NCBI GenBank assembly: GCA_043721775.1
Contig: JAYSQA010000114.1
Coordinates: 1 to 55,618 of the forward strand
DNA from: Stagnihabitans sp043721775
GTDB taxonomy: Bacteria > Pseudomonadota > Alphaproteobacteria > Rhodobacterales > Rhodobacteraceae
Length of the DNA stretch: 55,618 bases
Reading direction: 5' to 3'
A program made the translations under genes and the position numbers. Shown here piece after piece: positions 1 through 9,340 of the stretch. The notes under the pieces are model-generated. The model did no database searches, had not been told where the DNA came from, and saw only the letters and a list, made by a program, of their open reading frames with translations. Positions within the stretch are counted from its first letter, which is position 1. Each line of letters opens with the position of its first letter.

Positions 1-234
1 TTTGAACCCGAAGACCTGCCGGGCCTGTGGGGCGTCAAGGAGCTGGCTGTGACGCGCTGGGGCACGATCAAGGCCGATTTCCGCACCCATGCCACCAATC
101 TGGCCGGAGTTTACGCGGCGGGTGACATCGTGCGCGGGGCTTCGCTGGTGGTTTGGGCGATCCGTGATGGGCGTGAAGCAGCCGACGCAATGCTGGCCTA
201 TCTGGCCCAACCGGCCCTTGTTGCGGCAGAATAG
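1..234 (+). CDS. gltD: Glutamate synthase small subunit, C-terminal end (5' part outside window)
   Basis: The last 77 codons of a gene that starts before the window. The stretch around AAGDIVRGASLVVWAIRDG is the characteristic C-terminal dinucleotide-binding segment of GltD, the FAD subunit that takes electrons from NADPH and feeds them to GltB for making two glutamates from glutamine and 2-oxoglutarate in the cytoplasm. The gltB gene lies on the same strand 2.3 kb downstream with three other genes in between, which supports the call. The only alternative is another member of the same pyridine-nucleotide oxidoreductase family; the gltB context makes GltD much more likely. Confidence 0.88.
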   Translation, partial: FEPEDLPGLWGVKELAVTRWGTIKADFRTHATNLAGVYAAGDIVRGASLVVWAIRDGREAADAMLAYLAQPALVAAE

Positions 235-244
235 GGCTGTCTTT

Positions 245-296
245 CTTGTGTCTTCTTTCTGTCTTCCTTTGGTGGAGACAAACGGCAAGACACAAG
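245..296 (+). promoter_or_regulatory. Long-looped inverted repeat between gltD and the next gene
   Basis: CTTGTGTCTT at 245-254 is exactly complementary to AAGACACAAG at 287-296, with a 32-base loop. It sits 11 bases after the gltD stop and 58 bases before the next start. It could act as a processing or attenuation structure within the glt transcript. There is no T-run after it, so it is not a classical intrinsic terminator. Confidence 0.3.
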
Positions 297-354
297 GGGT
301 GGCGTTTTGGCAGCTTGGTCAGGCAAACTGACCCATAATTTCCCGGAGAAGGCG

Positions 355-1098
355 ATGCGAAACTCTGTGCTGCTGTCCTTGTCTTTCGGCCTGCCTTTGC
401 TGGCGGCATCCGGTTCGATGTGCATGGCCGCTGATCTGGTGCGGCGTGACCCGGGCTGCGCGCAGATTGCCACCGTGCAGTATCTTGATTGCGAGGTGGC
501 GCTTTTATACTCTTGCCCGGCGGTCAAGGGTCTGGCCTCGCCCCTGGTGCGCGAGGAGGCTTACGGGCCGGACGGGTTTGACCATTTTGAGGTGGATACC
601 GCGAATGGCGGCATGGTGGTGACGGGTGATGCGGCGGGCAGCTATCTGATCCGCACCGATGTGGCGACCCTGAAGGAAACCGTGATGGCGGATGTGATGG
701 CCAACCGGGCTGGCGCGTTTTCCGGCAAGGGGTCGATCACCATGTTTGGCGTGAAGAAACCGGCCCGACAAAGCATCAAGATTGAAGCAACCGGCGAAAC
801 CGCGGTGCTGAGCGGGCTTGAGACGATCGTCTTCAGCGCCGAGGTGTCAATTGACCTGCCAGACCCGATGGGGCCAAGCACCTCCACCTCAAAAGCCTAT
901 CTGGTGCCAAGCCTGGGTGTCTATCTGGCCGGAGAGGCCACGGCGGGCACCTATTACAAACCCGAAGACACGCCGCACCGCCCGATGTCGGTGGCAAGGC
1001 CGGGTGATGCCGGTTTTGACGTGAAGAAACCCAGCTTTTGTGGTGGCAGCCTAAGCATGGCCGCCCCGTTGACCTTCCTGAACGGAGTGCCCGCATGA
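355..1098 (+). CDS. Secreted protein of unknown function, paralogue A
   Basis: A 247-residue protein with a clear Sec signal peptide (about residues 1-25, a hydrophobic core followed by MCMAAD), so it is probably periplasmic. I do not recognise the family. It shares with the next gene the pattern G-C-x4-T-V-Q-x3-C-x-V-x3-Y-x-C (Cys35, Cys46, Cys54 here) and a C-terminal P-G-x2-G-F-x4-P-x-F near a further Cys, so the two are tandem paralogues, probably disulfide-bonded. The ATG at 355 is preferred over an in-frame TTG at 307 because GGAGAAGG (345-352) is a good ribosome site and the signal peptide then begins at residue 1. Its stop overlaps the next start (ATGA), so the two are translated together. 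Confidence 0.8.
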   Translation: MRNSVLLSLSFGLPLLAASGSMCMAADLVRRDPGCAQIATVQYLDCEVALLYSCPAVKGLASPLVREEAYGPDGFDHFEVDTANGGMVVTGDAAGSYLIRTDVATLKETVMADVMANRAGAFSGKGSITMFGVKKPARQSIKIEATGETAVLSGLETIVFSAEVSIDLPDPMGPSTSTSKAYLVPSLGVYLAGEATAGTYYKPEDTPHRPMSVARPGDAGFDVKKPSFCGGSLSMAAPLTFLNGVPA

Positions 1099-1799
1099 CG
1101 CGCCTTGCCCTTGCCCTGCTGTTTTTGGCCACCCCCGCGCTTTCGGGCACATTCGAGCCGCCGAAGGGCTGCACCGCACACCTGACCGTGCAATCGCGCG
1201 GCTGCATCGTGTCGCATTTTTACACCTGCGAAGGCGATGCCACGGGCGAACAGTGGCGCGCTGACTACGATGCGAACGGCCCCTATTTCATGTCGAAGAT
1301 CGACCACGATGCGCAGTGGCTGGAAAGCTATGAGGTCAATCCTCCGATGCGGGAGGTGATGGATGCCAACCCCAAGGACCCGGCCTCGTTCTCTGACCTG
1401 CTGGCGATGGGGCTTGATACGTTCGATTTTGGGCTAAGCAAGGACAGTGGCGCGCGTTCGACGATCCGCGGCTTTGACAAGTTGACCGGGGCGAGTGCCA
1501 CGATTGACGGCGTGACGCTGAAGCAGACCGAATACGAATATACCCAGACCGATGCTGACGGCAAAGTCATGCGCCATGCCAAGGGGCATGAATATATCTC
1601 GGAAGAATGGCGCACGTTCTTTTCCGGTCATTCGGAATGGGAGGCCGAGGATGGTACCTGGACGCCATCGGACAATGCCCCGGTGAAGTTCATCTCTCCG
1701 GGCAAGCCGGGGTTTGGGGCGACGGTGCCGCTGTTTGAATGTGATGATCAGATGTCGGCACTGGACGGCGGGGCGCCAAGGGCGCTGGCGGTCAACTGA
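1095..1799 (+). CDS. Secreted protein of unknown function, paralogue B
   Basis: A 234-residue protein beginning with a short signal peptide (about residues 1-17, MTRLALALLF then ATPALS). It carries the same cysteine pattern as the upstream gene (Cys26, Cys37, Cys45) and the same C-terminal Gly-Phe...Phe-Cys block, so it is a diverged tandem copy. No catalytic motif is visible. It starts inside the stop of the upstream gene and is followed 7 bases later by a hydrolase gene, which places it in the gltD-gltB gene string. An open frame extends upstream to 1038, but the start at 1095 gives the signal peptide at the N-terminus and translational coupling. Confidence 0.8.
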   Translation: MTRLALALLFLATPALSGTFEPPKGCTAHLTVQSRGCIVSHFYTCEGDATGEQWRADYDANGPYFMSKIDHDAQWLESYEVNPPMREVMDANPKDPASFSDLLAMGLDTFDFGLSKDSGARSTIRGFDKLTGASATIDGVTLKQTEYEYTQTDADGKVMRHAKGHEYISEEWRTFFSGHSEWEAEDGTWTPSDNAPVKFISPGKPGFGATVPLFECDDQMSALDGGAPRALAVN

Positions 1800-1806
1800 C
1801 GGGACA

Positions 1807-2529
1807 ATGACGATGGCGATGCGTGACCTTAGCGTTTTGTGGGAAGACGAGGACCTTCTGGTGAAACACCTTGAGGGTAATTCCCCATCGCTTGGCGTTA
1901 CGTTTTCCGGCATCGGCTTTGATGAGGGTGAAACGCAGAAGCCAGAGTTTGTGGCGACGGCCTCACAGGGGAACCTGAACCACGTGCTGTTCGTGATGGA
2001 CCGCAAGCGCAGTTGGTTTTCGACCCCCGGCTTGCAGGAAAAGCTGGTTTCGGTGGTGCGCAAGTTCATCGCGGACCATGCCATCACCAAGGTGCACTGC
2101 ATTGGCAACAGCATGGGCGGTTTTGGCGCGCTGGCCTTTGCCGACAGTCTGGGGGCTGATTATGCGATTGCTTTCGCGCCGCAGTTTTCGATGGACCCCG
2201 CTGTGATCACCGACCGGCGTTGGGAAAAGTTCCGGCCCTTCATGCACCCTGAAACCATGCCAAGGCTGGCCGACGCCATGACCGAAAAGGTGCGCTATTA
2301 TCTGCTGTACGGCGAAGAAACCGCTAAAGACCTGCAACATGGCCGGATGTTCGTCGATACCGGCCGTGTCTGGGTCAGGGTGCTGGCTGACACCAACCAC
2401 CATGTTGGCAACAGGCTGCGCGAATTGCGGCTGCTGCAACCGATCAAGATGGCGATTGCCAACAAGAACCACACCCGGCTGGATGCGCTTTTGAAGCCGC
2501 ATTTGGCAGCCGCCTCACATTTCGCCTGA
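1807..2529 (+). CDS. Alpha/beta hydrolase-fold protein of unknown substrate
   Basis: 240 residues, no signal peptide. The nucleophile elbow is CIGNSMGGFGA with Ser102, the usual G-x-S-x-G of alpha/beta hydrolases, and the helix after it (GALAFADSLGADYAIAFAP) fits the fold. His residues near the C-terminus (TNHHVGN) are candidates for the catalytic base. It is a short single-domain member; the substrate cannot be read from the sequence. It lies between the secreted paralogues and gltB on the same strand, with short gaps (7 and 47 bases). Alternative ATG starts at 1813 and 1819 would remove two or four residues only. Confidence 0.7.
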   Translation: MTMAMRDLSVLWEDEDLLVKHLEGNSPSLGVTFSGIGFDEGETQKPEFVATASQGNLNHVLFVMDRKRSWFSTPGLQEKLVSVVRKFIADHAITKVHCIGNSMGGFGALAFADSLGADYAIAFAPQFSMDPAVITDRRWEKFRPFMHPETMPRLADAMTEKVRYYLLYGEETAKDLQHGRMFVDTGRVWVRVLADTNHHVGNRLRELRLLQPIKMAIANKNHTRLDALLKPHLAAASHFA

Positions 2530-2576
2530 CCCCAGCTTCGCCTGACCCTTCACTTCGACTGAAAAGGAAAACAGCC

Positions 2577-5500
2577 ATGACCAAGTATGACGAAGCCTGG
2601 GTCGCCGCCGAGGAAGCCAAGCGCGCCTGGATGGACGCCAACAGCCTGTACAAGACCGAGGATGAACATTCGTCCTGCGGTGTGGGTCTGGTTGTGGCGA
2701 TCTCGGGCAAGCCGTCGCGCCGGGTCGTGGAAAACGGCATCATGGCGCTGAAGGCGGTCTGGCACCGGGGGGCCGTTGATGCCGATGGCAAGACGGGCGA
2801 CGGCGCGGGCATCCATGTGCAGATACCGGTCAAGTTCTTTCATGACCAAGTGCGCCGCACCGGCCATGAACCTGACCTGAACAAGCTGATCGCCGTGGGG
2901 CAGGTCTTCCTGCCGCGCACCGACTTTGGCGCGCAGGAGCGCTGCCGGACCATCGTGGAAACCGAAGTGCTGCGGATGGGCCATTACATCTACGGCTGGC
3001 GGCACGTGCCGTCTGACATCTCGGTTCTGGGCGAGAAGGCTTTGGCCACGCGACCGGAAATTGAGCAGATCCTGATCCGCTGTGAAAACGGCGCCGATGC
3101 CGAACAGTTTGAGCGTGAGTTGTACATCATCCGCCGCCGGATTGAAAAAGCAGCCAACGCCGCGGGAATTCAGGGTCTGTATTTCTGTTCGCTGTCGTGC
3201 CGCAGCATCATTTACAAGGGCATGATGCTGGCCGAACAGGTGGCGACCTTCTACCCCGACCTGATGGACGAACGCTTCGAAAGCGCCTTTGCGATCTATC
3301 ACCAGCGTTACAGCACCAACACCTTCCCGCAGTGGTGGTTGGCGCAGCCGTTCCGCATGTTGGCCCATAACGGCGAGATCAACACGCTGAAAGGCAACGT
3401 CAACTGGATGAAAAGCCATGAGATCCGCATGGCCTCGGGTGCGTTTGGCGACATGGCCGAGGATATCAAGCCGATCATTCCGGGTGGCACGTCCGACTCC
3501 GGCGCGCTGGATGCGGTGTTTGAGGTGCTGGTACGGTCAGGGCGCAATGCGCCGATGGCCAAGACGATGCTGGTGCCCGAGGCGTGGTCGAAGACCACGA
3601 CCAACATGCCGAAAGCCTGGGCCGACATGTATTCCTATTGCAATTCGGTCATCGAACCGTGGGACGGCCCTGCCGCCTTGGCCATGACCGATGGCCGCTG
3701 GGTTTGCGGCGGACTTGACCGCAACGGCTTGCGTCCGATGCGGTATGTTGTGACGGGCGACGGGATGCTGATTGCAGGGTCCGAAGCCGGGATGGTGCCG
3801 GTGGATGAAGCGACGGTGCGCGAAAAAGGCGCGCTGGGGCCGGGGCAGATGATTGCCGTCGACATGGAAGAGGGGCGGCTTTACCGCGATGTGGAGTTGA
3901 AGGACAAGCTGTCCTCTGCCCAGCCCTATGGCGACTGGATCGAGAAGATCGTCGATCTGAACGTCATGCTGCGCGACGTGCCGGAAGCGCCAATCTACAC
4001 CGGGGCAGACCTCCGCCGCCGTCAGATTGCCGCCGGTTACACGCTGGAGGAGCTGGAGCAGGTTCTGATGCCGATGGCGGAAGACGGCAAGGAAATGATC
4101 GCCTCGATGGGGGATGATACGCCTGCCGCCGTGCTGTCTTTGATATACCGTCCTTTGAGCCACTTCTTCCGGCAGAACTTCAGCCAGGTGACCAACCCGC
4201 CGATTGACAGCTTGCGCGAGGGGCGGGTGATGAGCCTGAAGACCCGCTTCGGCAATCTGCGCAATGTGCTGGATGAAAACTCATCACAGACCGAGATTCT
4301 GGTGCTGGAAAGCCCGTTCCTTGCCAATGGCGAGTTCAAGGTGCTGATTGAACGCTTTGGCGAGCAGGTTGCGCTGATTGACTGCACCTTCCCGGCAGGC
4401 TCTGGTCAGGACGCGCTGCGTCTGGGGCTGGAGCGTATCCGGGCTGAGGCGGAAGATGCGGTGCGGTCGGGTGTCGGGCAACTGGTGCTGACGGACGAGC
4501 ATCAAAGTGAGGGTCGGGTGTCGATGCCGATGATCCTTGCCACCTCGGCCGTGCATTCGTGGCTGACACGCAAGGGGCTGCGGACGTTCTGTTCGATCAA
4601 CGTGCGGTCAGCCGAGTGCATTGACCCGCATTACTTCGCGGTGCTGATCGGGTCTGGGGCGACCACGGTGAACCCGTATGTGGCTGAGGATTCGGTGGCT
4701 GACAGGGTCTCGCGCGGGCTGATCGAAGGGTCGTTGATTGATGCGATGCGGCGGTATCGGGATGCGATTGACGCCGGGTTGTTGAAGATCATGTCGAAGA
4801 TGGGGATCTCGGTGATTTCCAGCTATCGGGGTGGATTGAATTTTGAGGCTGTCGGGCTGTCTCGCGCCATGGTGGCGGAGTATTTCCCGGGGATGCAAAG
4901 CCGCATCTCGGGTATTGGTCTGAACGGGATTCAGCTGAAGTGTGAAGAGGTTCACGCGAAGGGCTGGCTAAGCCAGACAGACGTGCTGCCGGTGGGCGGC
5001 TTCTACAAGGCGCGGCGTTCGGGCGAAAAGCACGCTTGGGAAGCGCAGACGATGCATATGCTGCAATCGGCTTGTGACCGGGCAAGCTATGACATCTGGA
5101 AGCAGTATTCTGCGGCCATGCGGGCCAATCCGCCGATCCACATTCGGGATTTGCTGGACATCAAAAGTCTTGGCAAGGCGGTGCCGATTGAGGAGGTGGA
5201 ATCTATCACCTCGATCCGCAAGCGGTTTGTGACGCCGGGGATGTCGCTGGGGGCGCTGTCGCCTGAGGCGCACAAGACGCTGAACGTGGCAATGAACCGG
5301 ATTGGGGCGAAGAGTGACTCGGGCGAGGGCGGGGAAGACCCGGCGCATTTCCATCCGGAACCGAACGGCGACAACCCCTGTGCCAAGATCAAACAGGTGG
5401 CCTCGGGGCGCTTTGGAGTGACGGCGGAGTATCTGAACGCTTGCGAGGAACTTGAGATAAAGGTGGCGCAGGGCGCGAAGCCGGGTGAAGGCGGGCAGTT

Positions 5501-7115
5501 GCCGGGGATGAAGGTTACGGCCTTGATTGCGCGGTTGCGGCATTCGACGCCGGGGGTGACGCTGATTTCGCCACCGCCGCACCATGATATCTACTCGATC
5601 GAAGACCTGGCGCAGTTGATCTATGACCTCAAGCAGATCAATCCGCGGGCCAAGGTGACGGTCAAGCTGGTGTCGTCTTCCGGTGTGGGGACGATTGCGG
5701 CGGGTGTGGCCAAGGCCAAGGCGGATGTGATCCTGATTTCGGGGCATAACGGCGGGACCGGGGCTTCTCCGGGGACGTCGATCAAGTATGCGGGTCTGCC
5801 GTGGGAGATGGGCCTGACCGAGGCGCATCAGGTTCTGGCGATGAACAACCTGCGCGAACGGGTGACGTTGCGTACGGATGGGGGGCTCAGGACGGGCCGT
5901 GACGTGGTGATGGCCGCGATGATGGGGGCCGAGGAGTATGGCATTGGCACCGCTGCGCTGATTTCCATGGGCTGCATCATGGTGCGTCAGTGCCAGTCGA
6001 ACACCTGCCCCGTGGGGGTCTGCACGCAGAACGAAAGCCTGCGCGCGAAGTTCACCGGAAGTGCGGACAAGGTGGTGAACCTGATCACCTTCTATGCGCA
6101 GGAGGTGCGGGAGATTCTGGCCTCGATTGGCGCGCGGTCGATTGATGAAATCATCGGGCGGGCGGATTTGCTTTCCCAGATATCACGCGGTTCGGCGCAT
6201 CTGGATGATCTGGACCTGAACCCGCTGCTGATCCTTGTCGATAGCACGCAGCGGATCACTTATGACCGGTCCAAACCCAGGAACGCGGTGCCCGATACGC
6301 TGGATGCGGAAATCATCCGCGATGGGGCGCGGTTCTTTGAAGATGGCGAGAAGATGCAGTTGTCTTATGCGGTGCGCAATACCTTGCGCACCATCGGGAC
6401 AAGGGCCTCAAGCCATATCGTCAAGAAGTTCGGGATGCGCAATTCGTTGCAGGCCGATCATCTGACGGTGAAGCTGACGGGGTCTTGTGGGCAGTCTTTG
6501 GGGGCCTTCGCGGTGCGGGGCTTGAAGATTGAGGTGCAGGGCGACAGCAACGATTATGTCGGCAAGGGGCTGTCGGGGGGGACGATTGTGGTGCGGCCCT
6601 CGATGAACTCTCCGCTGAAGGCAGAGGATAACACGATCATCGGCAACACGGTGCTGTATGGGGCGACGGATGGCTATCTGTATGCCTCAGGACGCGCGGG
6701 GGAGCGGTTTGCCGTCAGGAACTCGGGAGCCAAGGTGGTCGTCGAGGGCTGCGGGTCGAACGGGTGCGAGTATATGACCGGCGGTGTGGCTGTTATTCTG
6801 GGCCCGATCGGGGCGAACTTTGGCGCGGGCATGACCGGGGGGATGGCGTATATCCATGACCCGTTGGGTGTTGCGGAAGAGTTCATGAACCGCGAGACGA
6901 TCCTGACCTGTGGTCTGGGCCATCCGTATTGGGAGGGCCAGTTGAAGACCCTGATCGAGGCGCATGTGGCGGAAACCGGGTCACGTCATGCGGCGCGCAT
7001 CCTGTCGAACTGGGCGGAAGAGCGGCGCAATTTCCTGCAAGTCTGCCCGATCGAGATGATCAACCGTCTGCCGCATCCCCTGTCGGATGAGGCGATCAAG
7101 GTTCCCGCGGAGTAA
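2577..7115 (+). CDS. gltB: Glutamate synthase [NADPH] large subunit
   Basis: 1512 residues, the normal length for the bacterial large subunit. A 33-residue propeptide precedes the catalytic Cys34 (SSCGVGLVV), the N-terminal nucleophile of the glutaminase domain that releases ammonia from glutamine. The central and synthase domains carry the FMN region (GHNGGTGASPGTS, roughly residues 1058-1070), and Cys1133, Cys1139 and Cys1144 (C-x5-C-x4-C) are the ligands expected for the 3Fe-4S cluster. The C-terminal beta-helix domain (GGTIVVRPS and GAGMTGGMAYI repeats) is complete. With GltD it makes glutamate from 2-oxoglutarate and ammonia channelled from glutamine. AAAGGA lies upstream of the ATG. Confidence 0.98.
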   Translation: MTKYDEAWVAAEEAKRAWMDANSLYKTEDEHSSCGVGLVVAISGKPSRRVVENGIMALKAVWHRGAVDADGKTGDGAGIHVQIPVKFFHDQVRRTGHEPDLNKLIAVGQVFLPRTDFGAQERCRTIVETEVLRMGHYIYGWRHVPSDISVLGEKALATRPEIEQILIRCENGADAEQFERELYIIRRRIEKAANAAGIQGLYFCSLSCRSIIYKGMMLAEQVATFYPDLMDERFESAFAIYHQRYSTNTFPQWWLAQPFRMLAHNGEINTLKGNVNWMKSHEIRMASGAFGDMAEDIKPIIPGGTSDSGALDAVFEVLVRSGRNAPMAKTMLVPEAWSKTTTNMPKAWADMYSYCNSVIEPWDGPAALAMTDGRWVCGGLDRNGLRPMRYVVTGDGMLIAGSEAGMVPVDEATVREKGALGPGQMIAVDMEEGRLYRDVELKDKLSSAQPYGDWIEKIVDLNVMLRDVPEAPIYTGADLRRRQIAAGYTLEELEQVLMPMAEDGKEMIASMGDDTPAAVLSLIYRPLSHFFRQNFSQVTNPPIDSLREGRVMSLKTRFGNLRNVLDENSSQTEILVLESPFLANGEFKVLIERFGEQVALIDCTFPAGSGQDALRLGLERIRAEAEDAVRSGVGQLVLTDEHQSEGRVSMPMILATSAVHSWLTRKGLRTFCSINVRSAECIDPHYFAVLIGSGATTVNPYVAEDSVADRVSRGLIEGSLIDAMRRYRDAIDAGLLKIMSKMGISVISSYRGGLNFEAVGLSRAMVAEYFPGMQSRISGIGLNGIQLKCEEVHAKGWLSQTDVLPVGGFYKARRSGEKHAWEAQTMHMLQSACDRASYDIWKQYSAAMRANPPIHIRDLLDIKSLGKAVPIEEVESITSIRKRFVTPGMSLGALSPEAHKTLNVAMNRIGAKSDSGEGGEDPAHFHPEPNGDNPCAKIKQVASGRFGVTAEYLNACEELEIKVAQGAKPGEGGQLPGMKVTALIARLRHSTPGVTLISPPPHHDIYSIEDLAQLIYDLKQINPRAKVTVKLVSSSGVGTIAAGVAKAKADVILISGHNGGTGASPGTSIKYAGLPWEMGLTEAHQVLAMNNLRERVTLRTDGGLRTGRDVVMAAMMGAEEYGIGTAALISMGCIMVRQCQSNTCPVGVCTQNESLRAKFTGSADKVVNLITFYAQEVREILASIGARSIDEIIGRADLLSQISRGSAHLDDLDLNPLLILVDSTQRITYDRSKPRNAVPDTLDAEIIRDGARFFEDGEKMQLSYAVRNTLRTIGTRASSHIVKKFGMRNSLQADHLTVKLTGSCGQSLGAFAVRGLKIEVQGDSNDYVGKGLSGGTIVVRPSMNSPLKAEDNTIIGNTVLYGATDGYLYASGRAGERFAVRNSGAKVVVEGCGSNGCEYMTGGVAVILGPIGANFGAGMTGGMAYIHDPLGVAEEFMNRETILTCGLGHPYWEGQLKTLIEAHVAETGSRHAARILSNWAEERRNFLQVCPIEMINRLPHPLSDEAIKVPAE

Positions 7116-7117
7116 GC

Positions 7118-7196
7118 GCGGGGCCAGCCCCGCACACTCCGACAAAAGCGGGGGGCCCGCCCCCCGCACCCCCCGGAGTATTTGTGCCAAGATGAA
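7118..7196 (+). repeat. Palindromic intergenic element, copy A (two hairpins plus conserved tail)
   Basis: Two GC hairpins follow the gltB stop: 7118-7133 (7-bp stem) and 7148-7167 (GCGGGGGG/CCCCCCGC, 8-bp stem, 4-base loop). They are followed by the tail GAGTATTTGTGCCAAGATGA. The same hairpin-plus-tail design recurs near 13.0, 28.2, 43.8 and 47.4 kb. Here the hairpins probably also terminate gltB transcription. The tail points towards the next gene start at 7301. Confidence 0.75.
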
Positions 7197-7300
7197 GGAG
7201 GAAGGGGAAACCTTTCCTCCTTTGACGTTCGGCGCTGACTTGCGGCAGGGCGCGGTGGTCGGATCGGGTGCATGAGGTCTGCAAATTGATGGAGAGCCAA

Positions 7301-7798
7301 ATGTCTGATCTGATCGTCGTGTCGTTTGATACTGAAGCCACCGCGTTTGAAATGCGGGCAGAGCTGGTGAAATTGCAGAAGGAATATCTGCTGGAGATGG
7401 AGGATGTTGTCGTTGTCACCCGCAGTCTGGATGACAAGGTGCAACTGCATCAGGCCGCCAATCTGACGGCGTTGGGCGCTGCGAGTGGTGGGTTCTGGGG
7501 CTTGCTGGTGGGGATGCTGTTCTTCAACCCGTTGATTGGTGTGGCTTTGGGCGCCGGTGCTGGCGCGCTTTCGGCCAGCATGACTGATGTGGGGATCAAT
7601 GACGACTTCATGCGCGAACTGGGCCAGCGTCTGAAGCCCGGTACGGCAGCCGTCTTTGTGCTGGCCCGCAAGTTCAACACCGCAAAGGTGGTTGAACGGT
7701 TGGGCGAGTTCAAGGCCAAGGGGCAGATTCTGCAAACCTCGCTGAGCCATGACGACGAAGCCACGCTGCGGGCGGCGCTGGAAGCCAAAACGGTCTGA
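7301..7798 (+). CDS. DUF1269-type membrane protein
   Basis: 165 residues. A soluble N-terminal ferredoxin-like half (VVSFDTEATAFEMRAEL, then EMEDVVVVTRSLDDKVQLHQ) is followed by a glycine-rich hydrophobic hairpin at about residues 57-93 (GAASGGFWGLLVGMLFFNPL and ALGAGAGALS), then a soluble tail. This arrangement is the DUF1269 family, small membrane-associated proteins of unknown role that are often stress-linked. The ATG at 7301 is chosen over an upstream in-frame start at 7268 because GGAGAG lies 5 bases before it and family members start at this point. It stands alone between gltB and mtgA. Confidence 0.85.
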   Translation: MSDLIVVSFDTEATAFEMRAELVKLQKEYLLEMEDVVVVTRSLDDKVQLHQAANLTALGAASGGFWGLLVGMLFFNPLIGVALGAGAGALSASMTDVGINDDFMRELGQRLKPGTAAVFVLARKFNTAKVVERLGEFKAKGQILQTSLSHDDEATLRAALEAKTV

Positions 7799-7838
7799 AG
7801 GCTTGACCCTGCGCGGGCGCTGAGGCCTATGCTGCGGC

Positions 7839-8567
7839 ATGGTCGAAAAGAAATCCCGCGCGAAGAAAACCGCTGCCCAAGCCCCCCGCCCCCTCTGGCG
7901 GCGGGCCTTGCGGTGGTTGGGGCGCGGAGCGGCGGCGGTGGCGGGCTTTTACGTTCTGCTGATCTTTCTGTTTTCCTTCCTGCCACCGCCGGGCAACATC
8001 TACCAATGGCAGGAAAGCTGGCGCTTAGGCGGCATTCAGCGCGTTTGGGTCCGTTGGGATCAGATAGCACCTGAGATGGGCAGATCCGCCGTGGCGGGCG
8101 AGGATGCGAACTTCTGCCTGCACTGGGGCTTTGACATGGCGCAGATCCGCGATGCCATCAAGCATGGTAAACAAAGGGGTGCATCAACCATCAGCCAGCA
8201 GGTGGTGAAGAACGTCTTTTTGTGGCAGGGCCGGTCTTATATCCGCAAGGCGCTTGAGGCGGCTTTGACGCCGATTGTCGAACTGATGTGGTCCAAGCAG
8301 CGCATTCTGGAGGTTTATCTGAACGAGGCGGAATTTTCGGAGGGGGTTTTCGGTGTGCAGGCGGCGGCTGAGGCGCTGTTCAAGACCGATGCCGCCCATC
8401 TGACGCCCACGCAGGCGGCGCGGTTGGCGGCCGTGTTGCCCAGCCCCAAAGAGCGGCACGCGGCCAAACCCTCGGCCTTCGTGCGCGCGCATGCGGGAGA
8501 AATCATGTCAGGGGCCGATACGATTGAGGCTGATGGTCGCGCAGCCTGTTTCGAGACGGCTGATTGA
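7839..8567 (+). CDS. mtgA: Monofunctional biosynthetic peptidoglycan transglycosylase
   Basis: 242 residues, the usual length of MtgA. A basic cytoplasmic N-terminus and one transmembrane helix (about 32-48) anchor it in the inner membrane. The GT51 glycosyltransferase domain follows, with catalytic Glu88 in AGEDANF, the RGASTISQQ motif (113-121), KNVFLW, and the second conserved region RILEVYLNEAEF. It polymerises lipid II into glycan strands; there is no transpeptidase domain. No operon partner is apparent, since the neighbours are a DUF1269 protein and a GST. Confidence 0.95.
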   Translation: MVEKKSRAKKTAAQAPRPLWRRALRWLGRGAAAVAGFYVLLIFLFSFLPPPGNIYQWQESWRLGGIQRVWVRWDQIAPEMGRSAVAGEDANFCLHWGFDMAQIRDAIKHGKQRGASTISQQVVKNVFLWQGRSYIRKALEAALTPIVELMWSKQRILEVYLNEAEFSEGVFGVQAAAEALFKTDAAHLTPTQAARLAAVLPSPKERHAAKPSAFVRAHAGEIMSGADTIEADGRAACFETAD

Positions 8568-8631
8568 CCGGAGGGGAGTTGAATTCCCGCGCCAAGCGTT
8601 GCATTGAAAGATGAAACCGCCGCAGGATGCC

Positions 8632-9297
8632 ATGATCCGTCTGTACCACTTCCCGTTGTCTCCCTACTGCCGCAAGGTGCGCCTGACGCTTGCCGAAAAG
8701 AAGCTTGAGGTGGAGTTGGTCGAAGAGCGCTATTGGGAGCAGAGCGCGGAGTTTCTGCGGCGCAATCCCGCGGGCAAGGTGCCGGTCTTGAAGATCGACA
8801 CGCGGATGCTGTCGGAAAGTCAGGCGATTTGCGAGTATCTGGAAGAGGCTTACCCCAGCCCGCCTTTGATGCCGCGCGATACCGATACGCGCTATGAGGT
8901 GCGCCGCTTGTGCGCGTGGTTTGACGACAAGTTTCATTCCGAGGTGACCTCGAAACTGCTTTACGAGCGGGTCCACAAGAAGCTGATGGGGCAGGGCTAT
9001 CCGGACAGCAAGAATGTGAAATCGGGGGCGAGCCGGATCAAGTATCACATCGACTATCTGGGCTGGCTTCTGGAGCAGCGGCGCTGGCTGGCGGGGGATG
9101 TGATGACGCTGGCCGATTTCTCGGCGGCGGCGCATCTGTCGTGTCTGGACTATATCTCGGATGTCGACTGGAACCGCAATCCGGCGGTGAAGGACTGGTA
9201 CGCCAAGATCAAGTCGCGGCCGTCATTCCGGCCTTTGTTGTCAGACCAGATCCCGGGCTTTCCGCAACCGGCGCATTACGCGGACCTGGATTTCTGA
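8632..9297 (+). CDS. Glutathione S-transferase family protein
   Basis: 221 residues with a thioredoxin-fold N-terminal domain (MIRLYHFPLSPYCRKVRLTL, then NPAGKVPVL and the SES-x-AICEYLEE glutathione-binding turn) and an all-helical C-terminal domain. The SPYC motif suggests a Cys or Ser type active site, as in beta-type or omega-like bacterial GSTs. Start choice: the ATG at 8632 gives the standard N-terminus and has CAGGA just upstream; an in-frame ATG at 8611 would add seven residues and is possible. The substrate is unknown. It converges with the rhodanese gene across a strong hairpin. Confidence 0.85.
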   Translation: MIRLYHFPLSPYCRKVRLTLAEKKLEVELVEERYWEQSAEFLRRNPAGKVPVLKIDTRMLSESQAICEYLEEAYPSPPLMPRDTDTRYEVRRLCAWFDDKFHSEVTSKLLYERVHKKLMGQGYPDSKNVKSGASRIKYHIDYLGWLLEQRRWLAGDVMTLADFSAAAHLSCLDYISDVDWNRNPAVKDWYAKIKSRPSFRPLLSDQIPGFPQPAHYADLDF

Positions 9298-9340
9298 ACG
9301 ACGCAGAGTCGGGGCACGCACCGACCCACGGAGAGCTAAG

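Noticed and set aside
2550..5828. Long open frames antisense to gltB
   Set aside because: They have no ribosome sites, show Arg/His/Pro/Gln-rich composition expected from the reverse of a GC-rich gene, and gltB is fully conserved across the region.
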